This document shows positions 32,944 to 41,054 of a DNA stretch of 64,000 bases, piece after piece. The stretch covers positions 5,668,001-5,732,000 of the forward strand of contig CP107851.1 of NCBI GenBank assembly GCA_036013505.1, written 5' to 3'. The notes below the pieces were generated by a model. The model was not told the DNA's origin, made no database searches, and saw nothing but the letters and a program-made list of their open reading frames with translations. The stretch is from Streptomyces sp. NBC_00510. GTDB taxonomy: Bacteria > Actinomycetota > Actinomycetes > Streptomycetales > Streptomycetaceae. Every line of letters begins with the position of its first letter. Position 1 is the first letter of the stretch. The position numbers were made by a program, and so were the translations under genes.

Positions 32944-35469
32944 TCACGCGGGCAGTTGCTGCTCCGTCCAGATGACCTTGCCCCGTTCGGTGTAGCGGGT
33001 GCCCCAGCGGCGGCAGAGCTGGGCGACGAGGAAGATCCCGCGGCCGCCCTCGTCGGTGGTGGCCGCGCGGCGCAGCCGGGGGGAGGTGCCGCTGGCGTCG
33101 GCGACCTCGAAGACCAGCGCCCGGTCGCGCAGCAGCCTGGCCTGCACGGGGCCCGCGCCGTGGCGGATGGCGTTGGTGATCAGCTCGCTGGCGATCAGCT
33201 CGGTGGTGAAGGTGAGTTCGTCGAGACCCCAGGCCCGCAGCCGGCGGGTGATCGCGGAGCGGAGCGCGGAGACGGCCGCGGGGTCGTCGGGCACGTCCCA
33301 GCAGGCGACCTGGCGCTCGTCCAGGGACCGGGTGCGGGCGACGAGCAGGACGACGTCGTCGGCGGAGGGGGCGGGGCGCAGCGCGGCCTCGAGCGCCGCG
33401 CAGACCTCCTCCGGCGGGCAGTCCCGCGGGACGGCGGTGAGGGCGCGGCCGAGCCGGCGCATCCCGGTGTCCGGGTCGAGGTGGCGGCCCTCGATGAGGC
33501 CGTCGGTGTACAGGACGAGGCCGCTGCCCTCGGGGACCGCGAACTCGGCGGCCTCGAAGGGCAGTCCGCCCAGGCCCAGGGGCGGTCCGGCGGGCAGGTC
33601 GGGGAAGCGCACCTCGCCGTCCGGGGCGAGCAGTACGGGCGGCGGATGACCGGCCCGGGCCAGCTGGCAGCGCCGTGCGACCGGGTCGTAGACCGCGTAG
33701 AGGCAGGTCGCGCCGGCGAGGCCGGGACCGGTGCCGCTCTCGTCGTCGAGGCGGACGACGAGGTCGTCCAGGCGGCCCAGCAGCTCGTCCGGGGGCAGGT
33801 CGAGGGCGGAGAAGTTGTGCACGGCGGTGCGCAGCCGGCCCATGGCGGCGGCGGCGTGGATCCCGTGCCCGACGACGTCACCGACGACCAGGGCCACCCG
33901 CGCGCCGGAGAGCGGGATGACGTCGAACCAGTCGCCGCCGACCCGGCCGCGCGCCGCAGGGAGGTAGCGGTGGGCGACGTCCACGGCGTGCTGCTCCGGT
34001 ACGCCGCGGGGCAGCAGGCTGCGCTGGAGTTCGAGGGCGAGGTGGTGCTCGCGGGTGAAGAGCCGCGCGTTGTCGATGCAGATGGCGGCGCGGGCGGCGA
34101 GGTCGCGGGCGAGGGTGAGGTCGTCCTCGGCGAACGGTTCGGTCCGCGCGGCGCGTTGGAAGGTGGCGACGCCCAGCAGGGTGTCGCGGGCGCGCAGGGG
34201 GACGGCGATGACGGCGCACGGCTCGCCGTCCGGGCCCGGGGAGGTGTCGCGGACCGCGGAGCCGCCGTACAGCGCTCTGGCCTGGGGGCTGTCCGGGAGG
34301 AGGTGAATCGGTTCGCCTCTGGCGTACGGGCCGTGGCCGCGGGCCGTGCCGTCCGCCGCCACCCGGCGCAGCTCCGCTCCGGGGTCACCGGGGGCCGTGC
34401 CGTTCAGGACGGGGCAGTACAGGTCGACGGTCGCGTGGTCGGCGAACCGGGGCACGGCGGCCTCGACAATCTCGCGGGCGGTGCGGGCGACGTCGAGGGT
34501 GGTGCCGATCCGCAGGGCGGCGTCGCTGAGCAGTTCCAGGCGGCGGCGCGCGGCGACGGCCAGGCGGCCGACCCCCGGCTCGCCGACCAGCAGCGGGCGG
34601 CGTGCGGCCCCGCCGGGGGCGTCGCCGCGCGAGCCGGCGTCCCCGGGCACGCTGACCTCCACGACGGCGCCGCCCGCGAGGGGCCGGCACAGCAGGTGGG
34701 CCGTGCGGCCGTGGGAGAGGGGGAGTTCGAGCGCCTCCCGCCGTCCGGTGGCGATCAGCCCGGCCGCGGTCTCGGCGAGCGCCGACTCGTCCCCGTCGGT
34801 GAGCCCGGCCGGGGGGCCGACGCCGGGGATGTGCCCCACGCCGTCGAGCCGCGGGGGGGCGGCCGTGGCGTCGCGGTGCTCGGCGGTCAGGTAGCCGTGC
34901 AGCAGGGCGCGTTCGCGTTCGCCGCACTCCTCCAGGAGCCGCTGCTCGATGGCGAGGGCGCAGCCGCGGGCGAGTTCGGCCATGAGGGGGTGCGCGTCGC
35001 CGTACAGGCTGGTGAGGTCGAGCACGCCCTCCACCCGGCCGCTGAGGGGGTGGCGGACGGGCACGCCGAAACAGGTGAAGCCGCGCAGGGCGGCGGAGAA
35101 GTGCTCCTCGCCGGAGACGCGGACGGGGTGCCGGGCGGCCAGGGCGGTGCCGATGCCGTTGGTCCCGGCGTCGAGTTCGTGGTAGCTGAAGCCCGGGGCG
35201 AGCCGGACCCGGTCCAGGGCGGGCAGCAGCGGCGGCTCGGCGGCCCGGCGGTCGATCACCAGCCCCCGGTCGTCGGTGAGCAGGACGGCGGTACGGGTGC
35301 CGGAGAGCGTGCCGGCGAGCCGGTCGAGGACCGGACCGGCGGCCCGGACCAGTGCCCCGGCGGGGTCGACGTCGTCGGTGTACGGGACCTCGAGCCGTTC
35401 GGGGTCGAGGCCGGCGGTCTGACAGCGTTCCCACGAAGCGAGGATGGGTACCCGCACGGATTCGACCAC
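32944..35469 (-). CDS. GAF-PP2C-HATPase regulatory phosphatase (SpoIIE type)
   Basis: The 841-residue protein joins an N-terminal region like AcoR-type activators (ILASWERCQTAGLDPERL and a GAF domain, residues 1-200), a second GAF (about 325-470), a SpoIIE/PP2C phosphatase (about 490-700; LLPRGV, GGDWFDV, GDVVGHG, LVLYTDGLIE) and a C-terminal RsbW-like HATPase (about 720-835; ELIASELITNAIRHG, DEGGRGIFLVAQL). Such proteins control anti-sigma pathways. The GTG at 35469 has AAGGAG 8 bases upstream. No partner anti-sigma-antagonist gene is adjacent. Confidence 0.9.
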   Translation of the reverse strand: MVESVRVPILASWERCQTAGLDPERLEVPYTDDVDPAGALVRAAGPVLDRLAGTLSGTRTAVLLTDDRGLVIDRRAAEPPLLPALDRVRLAPGFSYHELDAGTNGIGTALAARHPVRVSGEEHFSAALRGFTCFGVPVRHPLSGRVEGVLDLTSLYGDAHPLMAELARGCALAIEQRLLEECGERERALLHGYLTAEHRDATAAPPRLDGVGHIPGVGPPAGLTDGDESALAETAAGLIATGRREALELPLSHGRTAHLLCRPLAGGAVVEVSVPGDAGSRGDAPGGAARRPLLVGEPGVGRLAVAARRRLELLSDAALRIGTTLDVARTAREIVEAAVPRFADHATVDLYCPVLNGTAPGDPGAELRRVAADGTARGHGPYARGEPIHLLPDSPQARALYGGSAVRDTSPGPDGEPCAVIAVPLRARDTLLGVATFQRAARTEPFAEDDLTLARDLAARAAICIDNARLFTREHHLALELQRSLLPRGVPEQHAVDVAHRYLPAARGRVGGDWFDVIPLSGARVALVVGDVVGHGIHAAAAMGRLRTAVHNFSALDLPPDELLGRLDDLVVRLDDESGTGPGLAGATCLYAVYDPVARRCQLARAGHPPPVLLAPDGEVRFPDLPAGPPLGLGGLPFEAAEFAVPEGSGLVLYTDGLIEGRHLDPDTGMRRLGRALTAVPRDCPPEEVCAALEAALRPAPSADDVVLLVARTRSLDERQVACWDVPDDPAAVSALRSAITRRLRAWGLDELTFTTELIASELITNAIRHGAGPVQARLLRDRALVFEVADASGTSPRLRRAATTDEGGRGIFLVAQLCRRWGTRYTERGKVIWTEQQLPA

Positions 35470-35698
35470 CAGGCTCACTCCTTGACGTCCGCGTCCCAGG
35501 TCCCGAACGTAGGGCGGCGGCACGGCGACGGGGGGCGGGTCGGTGAAATCCCTGCCTACAGCCACCCTTGTGGGTGACGGCCCGTTTGACAGGGTGCAAC
35601 ACGACCGTCACGGCGGGGGAGATCGCTTCGCGAAGCGGCGCGCGGTGGTGAAGACTTGGACCCGCCGCAGCCGTACGCCGTACTTGGGAGGATCCACC
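35470..35698. other. Divergent intergenic region, no gene
   Basis: A 229-base promoter region between the phosphatase and OsmC genes. A small inverted repeat CACCC-TTGT-GGGTG lies near 35563. GGGAGGA precedes the OsmC start. Nothing else is distinct. Confidence 0.4.
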
Positions 35699-36139
35699 AT
35701 GTCCACCACGCCGCACTCCACCACGCGGGTCGCGCACACCGTCTGGGACGGCAGTCTGACGGAGGGCAGCGGGGTCGTGACCCTCGACTCCTCCGGCATC
35801 GGGGAGTACCCGGTGACCTGGGTAGCCCGTTCCCAGGAGCCGGGCGGGAAGACCAGCCCCGAGGAGCTCATCGCCGCCGCCCACTCCAGCTGCTTCTCGA
35901 TGGCCCTGTCGGCCGGCCTGGGCAAGGCGGGCACCCCGCCGACCCGGCTGCGCACGCAGGCCGACGTCACCTTCAAGCCGGGCACCGGGATCACCGGCAT
36001 CCACCTGACCGTCGAGGCCGAGGTGCCCGGGATCGACGAGGCGGAGTTCGTCAAGGCGGCCGAGGACGCCAAGGCGAACTGCCCGGTGAGCAAGGCGCTC
36101 GCGGGCACGGAGATCACGCTCACGGCCTCGCTGGCCTGA
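35699..36139 (+). CDS. OsmC-family peroxidase-like protein
   Basis: A 146-residue OsmC/Ohr family protein that should reduce organic hydroperoxides in the cytoplasm. The two conserved cysteines are Cys65 (AAHSSCFSMAL) and Cys128 (ANCPVS). The length and the start ARVAHTVWDGSLTEGSG-like N-terminus fit OsmC rather than Ohr. A MarR-type OhrR gene is not beside it. Confidence 0.94.
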   Translation: MSTTPHSTTRVAHTVWDGSLTEGSGVVTLDSSGIGEYPVTWVARSQEPGGKTSPEELIAAAHSSCFSMALSAGLGKAGTPPTRLRTQADVTFKPGTGITGIHLTVEAEVPGIDEAEFVKAAEDAKANCPVSKALAGTEITLTASLA

Positions 36140-36207
36140 CGCCGCGCGGCGCCGGCCCGCGAGCCGGCCCTGCGCCGGCCCGGAGCCGGACCGTGTGCAC
36201 CGCCCAT

Positions 36208-36267
36208 CGAAACGTTTCGGTTTCGGTGGGCGGTGCCATATTGTCGTTGGGATACGAAACCGTTTCG
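36208..36267. promoter_or_regulatory. TetR operator candidates upstream of tetR
   Basis: CGAAACGTTTCG (36208-36219) and CGAAAC-C-GTTTCG (36255-36267) are palindromes 28-87 bases before the TetR ATG. The same half-sites occur before the DHA2 pump (37744-37806), indicating one regulator for both. Confidence 0.65.
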
Positions 36268-36294
36268 CAGGGGACGAGAGACGGAGCACGGAAC

Positions 36295-36906
36295 ATGACG
36301 ACCGACGCGAGCGCACCGGCGCGCCGCACGCGGCTGACGCCCGAGCGGGAGCAGGAGCTGTACGGCGCGGTGATCGACCTGCTGCGCGAGGTCGGGTACG
36401 ACGCGCTGACGATGGACGCGGTCGCCACCCGCACCCGGTCCAGCAAGGCCACCCTCTACCGGCAGTGGAAGAGCAAGCCGGAGCTGGTCGTGACCGCGCT
36501 CAGGTGCACCAAGCCGGTGCACGTGGAGAACGTGGATACCGGTTCGCTCCCCGGCGACCTGCACGAGCTCGCCGACCGCATCGGCGACGGCTCGGACGTG
36601 GACACCCCGCTGATCCGGGGCCTGGCCCACGCCTCCGCCACCAACCCCGACCTCGCCGAGGCGATGCGCCAGCACCTGATCGAGCCCGAGCTCACCGGGG
36701 TGCGGCAGCTGCTGGGGCGGGCCGCCGACCGGGGGGAGATCGACGCCGCCGTCCCCGCGGCCGAGTTCATGCCGCACATGATGCTCGGCGCCGTGATCAC
36801 CCGCCGCCTGCTGGAGGACGTGGAGGTCGACGCCGCCTTCATGCACCGCTACATCGACGCGGTGGTGCTGCCGGCGCTCGGCATCGGGCCGGGGCGCGGG
36901 CGCTGA
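36295..36906 (+). CDS. TetR-family regulator
   Basis: The 203-residue protein has the TetR N-terminal helix-turn-helix (REVGYDALTMDAVATRTRSSKATLYRQWKSKPEL, residues about 25-60) and a TetR_C-type helical ligand domain. CGAAAC/GTTTCG palindromes precede it and the DHA2 pump 1.5 kb downstream, so it probably represses both. Between them lie two small genes on the opposite strand. Confidence 0.93.
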   Translation: MTTDASAPARRTRLTPEREQELYGAVIDLLREVGYDALTMDAVATRTRSSKATLYRQWKSKPELVVTALRCTKPVHVENVDTGSLPGDLHELADRIGDGSDVDTPLIRGLAHASATNPDLAEAMRQHLIEPELTGVRQLLGRAADRGEIDAAVPAAEFMPHMMLGAVITRRLLEDVEVDAAFMHRYIDAVVLPALGIGPGRGR

Positions 36907-36920
36907 CGCCCGTTCCGGCC

Positions 36921-37108
36921 GGTTGTCGTGTGCGGGTGCGTTGCGCCTGCGGCGGGCTGTCCCCCGCCCGCCCTCCCCTCCCCCAGGCTTTGGCCGGGGG
37001 AGTGCGCCGGCGCGCCACCGACCCAGGCGCACGATGCGAGGCGGTCACTGACCGGCCGGGGCCCAGGGGAGGGCGGGCGGGGAAAAACCAAACCGCAGCC
37101 GCGCCGCA
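36921..37108. repeat. Dispersed repeat copy A with inverted ends
   Basis: The segment has GC-rich inverted termini (CCCCCGCCCGCCCTCCCC on the left, GGGGAGGGCGGGCGGGG on the right), a CTCCCCC/GGGGGAG hairpin at 36978-37002, and a central body AGTGCGCCGGCGCG...GAGGCGGTCACTGACCG. By eye this body matches 60440-60530 at roughly 80 percent. It lies between TetR and the convergent GNAT gene. Confidence 0.65.
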
Positions 37109-37112
37109 GGCG

Positions 37113-37421
37113 TCAGTCGCTGACCGTGCTGCGCGGCCGGTACTCCAGGTCCTCGTACTCGGGGTGGTGCGCGATCCAGCCCGCGATGAACGGGCAGGCC
37201 GCCAGCACACTCTGGCCGTGCTCCCGCGCCTCGTCCAGCGCGTGGCGGGCGAGCGCGGAGCCCACGCCCCGGCCCTCGAACTCCGGGTCCACCTCGGTGT
37301 GCAGGAAGGCGATCATCTCGGGGGTGCGGATGTACGTGGCGAAGCCCGCCAGCCTGCCGCCGACGTGCGCCTCGTAGCGGCGCGCGCCGGGGGTGTCCGT
37401 CACCTTCGCGTCGCTCTTCAC
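37113..37421 (-). CDS. Small GNAT acetyltransferase (YjdJ/GTLF3B type)
   Basis: The 102-residue protein is the short GNAT form related to YjdJ. Visible are HVGGRLAGFATYIRTPEMIAFLHTEVDPEFEGRGVGSALARHALDEAR (acetyl-CoA-binding R-G-x-G) and the tail VLAACPFIAGWIAHHPEYEDL. Its GTG start overlaps the stop of the DUF2630 gene (GTGA), so the two form an operon. Substrate unknown. Confidence 0.92.
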   Translation of the reverse strand: MKSDAKVTDTPGARRYEAHVGGRLAGFATYIRTPEMIAFLHTEVDPEFEGRGVGSALARHALDEAREHGQSVLAACPFIAGWIAHHPEYEDLEYRPRSTVSD

Positions 37422-37687
37422 GACTGGTAGCCCTCCACGGTGTGCGAGGGGCGCACCTTCGCCTCGCCCGGGTCCCCGCCCGCCTCGGTCTTGGCGCGGC
37501 GCTGGCGGAGCAGGTCCCAGCACTGGTCGAGCTCGCGCTCCAGCTCGTCGAGCCGGGCCTGCTCGGTCCCGCTGTCCACCCGTCCCTCGCTGAGGAGCTC
37601 GCGCAGGGTCCTCTCGTCGGAGACCATCGCGCTGATCCGTTCCAGGATCGCCCTCTCGGGGCGATCTCCCGTGTGCTGCTCGGCCAC
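37418..37687 (-). CDS. DUF2630 family protein
   Basis: The 89-residue helical protein matches DUF2630: ERISAMVSDERTLRELL, ARLDELERELDQCWDLLRQRRAKTEAG and the closing VRPSHTVEGY. Function unknown; a dimeric coiled coil is likely. The GTG at 37687 has GAGGAGG 7 bases upstream. It is divergent from the DHA2 pump and may share its operators. Confidence 0.9.
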   Translation of the reverse strand: MAEQHTGDRPERAILERISAMVSDERTLRELLSEGRVDSGTEQARLDELERELDQCWDLLRQRRAKTEAGGDPGEAKVRPSHTVEGYQS

Positions 37688-37743
37688 GGCCGCACCTCCT
37701 CGGTCCTCGGCTCCCACTCTAGGCAGCCGGTTGCGCCCCTGCG

Positions 37744-37806
37744 ATCGAAACACTTGCGTTTCGATAAGACGGGCCCTAGTCTCGACGTGTACGAAACGGT
37801 TTCGTA
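37744..37806. promoter_or_regulatory. TetR operator candidates upstream of the DHA2 pump
   Basis: ATCGAAAC-N6-GTTTCGAT (37744-37765) and TACGAAAC-G-GTTTCGTA (37790-37806) are perfect palindromes with the half-site found before the TetR gene. They lie between the divergent DUF2630 and DHA2 genes. Confidence 0.7.
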
Positions 37807-37873
37807 TCTCGTCGGGTTCCCGGCGTCCCGACTCCTCCCTGCCCTCCCCGTGACCGACTGGAGCGCGTCCCGC

Positions 37874-39397
37874 ATGTCCCAGAGCACCGCCGACCCGAAG
37901 GCTGGCACCGGCGCGCCCCCCGTGGGGGCCGAGACGAAGGCGCCCGACGCCCCGGGGGCGCAGCGCTGGTGGGTCCTCGCCGTCATCGGCATCGCGCAGC
38001 TGATGGTCGTGCTCGACGCGACCATCGTGAACATCGCCCTCCCCTCCGCCCAGGCCGACCTGGGCTTCACCGACGGCAACCGGCAGTGGATCGTCACCGC
38101 CTACGCCCTCGCCTTCGGCAGCCTGCTGCTGCTCGGCGGCCGGATCGCGGACCTCTTCGGCCGCAAGACCGCCTTCCTCATCGGCGTCGCGGGCTTCGCC
38201 GGGGCCTCCGCGCTCGGCGGCGCCGCCGGCAGCTTCGAGATGCTGGTGACCGCCCGGGCCCTGCAGGGAGCCTTCGGAGCGCTCCTCGCGCCCGCCGCGC
38301 TCTCGCTGCTCACCACGACCTTCACCGACGCCAGGGAACGCGCCCGCGCCTTCGGCATCTACGGCGCCATCGCCGGCTCCGGGGCGGCCGTCGGCCTGCT
38401 GCTCGGCGGGGTGCTGACCGAGTACCTGAACTGGCGCTGGACCCTCTACGTCAACCTGGCCTTCGCACTGGCCGCCTTCCTCGGCGGCGCGGCCCTGCTG
38501 CGGCGGGCGAGCCGCCGTCCCGGCGCGACGATCGACCTGCCCGGCACCGTGCTGGTCTCCGCCGGGCTGTTCGCCGTCGTCTTCGGCTTCTCCAACGCCG
38601 AGAGCCACGACTGGAGCTCGCCGCAGGTGTGGGGCTACCTGGCCGTGGGAGCGCTGCTGCTGGCCGCCTTCGTCAGGTGGCAGACCCGGGCGCGGCACCC
38701 GCTGCTGCCGCTGCGCGTGCTGCTGGACCGCAACCGGGGCGCCTCCTTCGCCGCCTCGCTGGTCTCCAGCGCCGGCATGTTCGCGGTCTTCCTCTTCCTC
38801 ACCTACTACCTGCGGCTCACCCTCGGCTACTCCTCGGTCAGGACGGGCCTGGCCTTCCTCCCGCTGGTCGGCGCCCTGATGGTCGGCGCCCAGGTCGCCA
38901 CCACCGTGCTGGTGCCCCGGGTGGGCCCGAAGCCCGTGGTGCCGGCCGGTTTCGGCCTCGCGGCGGCGGGCCTGGCCTGGCTGACCGGGCTCGGCCTGGA
39001 CAGCGGCTACGCGGCCGACGTGCTGCCGCCGCTGCTGGTGATCGGCCTGGGCATGGGCCTGATCTTCCCGCCCGCGATGAACCTGGCCACCACCGGTGTC
39101 GGCACCGAGGACGCGGGCGTCGCCTCCGCCGCCGTCAACGCCATGCAGCAGGTCGGCGGCTCGATCGGCACCGCGCTGCTGAACACCCTGGCCACCGGTG
39201 CCGCCACCGACTACGCCCTGGCCCACCGCACCGATCCGCTGGTGAAGGCGCAGGCCGCGCTGGAGGGCTACGCGACGGCCTACTGGTGGGCCGCGGCCTT
39301 CTTCGCCGCCGGCCTGGTGATCAGCTTCCTGCTGTACCGGCGAGGAATTCCTGCTCAGGACGGGAATGCTGAGGCCGCCCCGGTCGTCCACATGTAG
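37874..39397 (+). CDS. DHA2-family MFS efflux pump (EmrB/QacA type)
   Basis: A 507-residue pump with 14 predicted transmembrane segments. Helix 1 carries LMVVLDATIVNIALPSAQADL; the A motif is GGRIADLFGRK; GSGAAVGLLLGGVLTEYLNWRW is motif C. Such pumps export drugs and dyes using proton flow. Palindromes shared with the TetR gene lie upstream. ATG 37874 has GGAG about 9 bases before it. Confidence 0.94.
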   Translation: MSQSTADPKAGTGAPPVGAETKAPDAPGAQRWWVLAVIGIAQLMVVLDATIVNIALPSAQADLGFTDGNRQWIVTAYALAFGSLLLLGGRIADLFGRKTAFLIGVAGFAGASALGGAAGSFEMLVTARALQGAFGALLAPAALSLLTTTFTDARERARAFGIYGAIAGSGAAVGLLLGGVLTEYLNWRWTLYVNLAFALAAFLGGAALLRRASRRPGATIDLPGTVLVSAGLFAVVFGFSNAESHDWSSPQVWGYLAVGALLLAAFVRWQTRARHPLLPLRVLLDRNRGASFAASLVSSAGMFAVFLFLTYYLRLTLGYSSVRTGLAFLPLVGALMVGAQVATTVLVPRVGPKPVVPAGFGLAAAGLAWLTGLGLDSGYAADVLPPLLVIGLGMGLIFPPAMNLATTGVGTEDAGVASAAVNAMQQVGGSIGTALLNTLATGAATDYALAHRTDPLVKAQAALEGYATAYWWAAAFFAAGLVISFLLYRRGIPAQDGNAEAAPVVHM

Positions 39398-39671
39398 GGG
39401 GGATGAGCTGCGGGGCCGCCCCTGAGCGGTGGGAAGGTCCCGCACGCGCCGACCCGTGGGGACGGGGTGCGGTGCGACGGAGGGCCCGGTGCCGGCGTCC
39501 GTGGTTGCACACGGAAGCCGTGCCGGGCCTTTCCCATGCGATTCCACGGTGATCCGGGGAGCCCGGGGCGGATGTGACGGAATCTGCGTGCGGTGCACCG
39601 CAAAAGGGAACCTATGGTCAGTTAATGTGCGTTTTCACTGGTCCATAGGGTTTCGTCGAAAGGCCCCTCGG
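39398..39671. other. Intergenic region before the MarP-like protease
   Basis: No gene is supported in these 274 bases. It holds an inverted repeat CCTATGG...CCATAGG at 39611-39649 shortly before the protease start, and otherwise nothing distinct. Confidence 0.4.
39611..39649. promoter_or_regulatory. Inverted repeat before the MarP-like protease
   Basis: CCTATGG-T-CAGT and ACTGG-T-CCATAGG are inverted arms 39 bases across with one bulge. They end 22 bases before the TTG start, so they may be an operator or a leader hairpin. Confidence 0.4.
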
Positions 39672-40868
39672 TTGAACCTGCTCGACCTCCTGCTGCTGGT
39701 GCTGACCGTCGCCTACGCAGTCGCCGGCTTCCGGCGCGGACTGGTCGCGGGCTGCATCTCGCTCGCGGGCTTCCTCGGCGGTGCGGTGGTCGGCGTGTGG
39801 CTGCTGCCGTACGTGCTGCAGTACGTCGAGTCGGGCACGCCACGGGCGACGCTGGTCGCGCTGCTGACCGTCCTGGTGCCCGCGGCCGGCGGGCACGCCC
39901 TCGCCTCCGGGGTCGCCTGGAAGGTGCGGACGGGTCTGGACTGGGGCCCGCTGCGCTGGCTCGACGGGGTGGGCGGCGCGGTGGCGAACGCCGTGGCCGT
40001 GCTGCTGGTCGCCTGGGTGGCCGCGAGCGTGCTGGTGACGTCCTCCTCCAGCGTGCTGGCGCAGTCGATCCGCGGGTCCGAGGTGCTCGGCGCGGTCCAG
40101 GACACCATGCCCCGGCAGGCACCCACCTGGTTCAGCAGGGCGACCAGCGCACTGGCCGAGGCCGGGTTCCCGCAGGTGTTCAACCCCTTCGAGTCCGAGC
40201 CCGTCAACGGGGTGCCCGCGCCCTCCGGGGACAACGTCACCACCGCCGCGGCCGGCGCGGCCGCGCGCAGCACCGTCAAGATCGAGGGCGTCGCCTCCGT
40301 GGACGGCCGCCGCCAGGGCCAGGAGGGCACCGGTTTCGTCTTCGCCGACGAGCACGTCATGACCAACGCCCACGTGGTGGCCGGGGTGGACGAACCCGCG
40401 GTGCAGGTCGGCGGCCTCGGGCGGGCCTACCGGGCCACCGTGGTGCTCTTCGACCCCGGCAAGGACGTCGCTGTCCTGGACGTCCCGGGGCTGGACGCGC
40501 CCGCGCTGAGCTTCACCGACGACGCCGTGAGCGGTGACGGCGCGGTCGTGGCGGGCTACCCGCAGGACGGCGGCCTCGACCTGCGCGCCGCGACGGTGGC
40601 CGGCCGCATCCGCGCCACCGGCCAGGACATCTACGGCGACGGTACGGTCACCCGCGACATCTACCAGGTCCGGTCCGTGGTGCGCCCCGGCAACTCCGGC
40701 GGCCCGCTGCTGGACACCTCCGGACGTGTCTACGGGGTGGTCTTCGCCCGCTCCACCACCGACTCCACGACGGGCTACGTACTGACCGCCGACGAGGTGC
40801 GCTCCGACGCGCTGCGCGGGGCGCGCGCCACGGAGCCGGTGGACACCGGCGACCGGGCCGCGCTGTGA
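39672..40868 (+). CDS. MarP-like membrane serine protease (CvpA + trypsin domains)
   Basis: The 398-residue product has four N-terminal transmembrane helices of CvpA/colicin V type (residues 2-140) and an external trypsin-like domain (about 195-385). The triad is His in TNAHVVAG, Asp in KDVAVLDV and Ser in RPGNSGGPLL. This is the layout of mycobacterial MarP, which handles acid and oxidative stress at the cell envelope. The TTG at 39672 gives the conserved NLLDLLLLV start; GAAAGG is upstream. Confidence 0.9.
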   Translation: MNLLDLLLLVLTVAYAVAGFRRGLVAGCISLAGFLGGAVVGVWLLPYVLQYVESGTPRATLVALLTVLVPAAGGHALASGVAWKVRTGLDWGPLRWLDGVGGAVANAVAVLLVAWVAASVLVTSSSSVLAQSIRGSEVLGAVQDTMPRQAPTWFSRATSALAEAGFPQVFNPFESEPVNGVPAPSGDNVTTAAAGAAARSTVKIEGVASVDGRRQGQEGTGFVFADEHVMTNAHVVAGVDEPAVQVGGLGRAYRATVVLFDPGKDVAVLDVPGLDAPALSFTDDAVSGDGAVVAGYPQDGGLDLRAATVAGRIRATGQDIYGDGTVTRDIYQVRSVVRPGNSGGPLLDTSGRVYGVVFARSTTDSTTGYVLTADEVRSDALRGARATEPVDTGDRAAL

Positions 40869-40955
40869 CGGCCGCACGGTGACCGCCGGACCGCGGCGGG
40901 CCTCCGCATACGTTCGACGTTAGACTTTCCCTTTACGCGGAAAACCGGACGAAAC

Positions 40956-41016
40956 CACCGAAATCATCGAAGCCATCGAACCCATCGAGCCTCGTCCGGC
41001 GCCGAGCCGGACGAGG
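40956..41016 (+). repeat. Tandem 9-base repeats and hairpin in the DMT-transporter leader
   Basis: Four 9-base units starting at 40956, 40965, 40974 and 40983 (CACCGAAAT, CATCGAAGC, CATCGAACC, CATCGAGCC) run into an 11-bp hairpin CCTCGTCCGGC/GCCGGACGAGG (40990-41016). They lie 39-99 bases before the ATG. No leader reading frame with a usable start crosses them. Confidence 0.5.
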
Positions 41017-41054
41017 ACGACCGCGGCCGAGCACGCGGGAGTGGTGCCGTTGTC

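Noticed and set aside
32353..35577. Long forward open frame across the ArsR and phosphatase genes
   Set aside because: It spans two recognised reverse-strand genes and the gap between them; the protein is low-complexity with no domain.
35600..35700. Possible small ORF before the OsmC gene
   Set aside because: No ribosome binding site or codon bias; the region is better explained as the OsmC promoter.
39398..39671. Longer in-frame starts for the MarP-like protease
   Set aside because: Upstream in-frame codons add non-conserved residues before the first transmembrane helix; the TTG at 39672 with GAAAGG fits the family.
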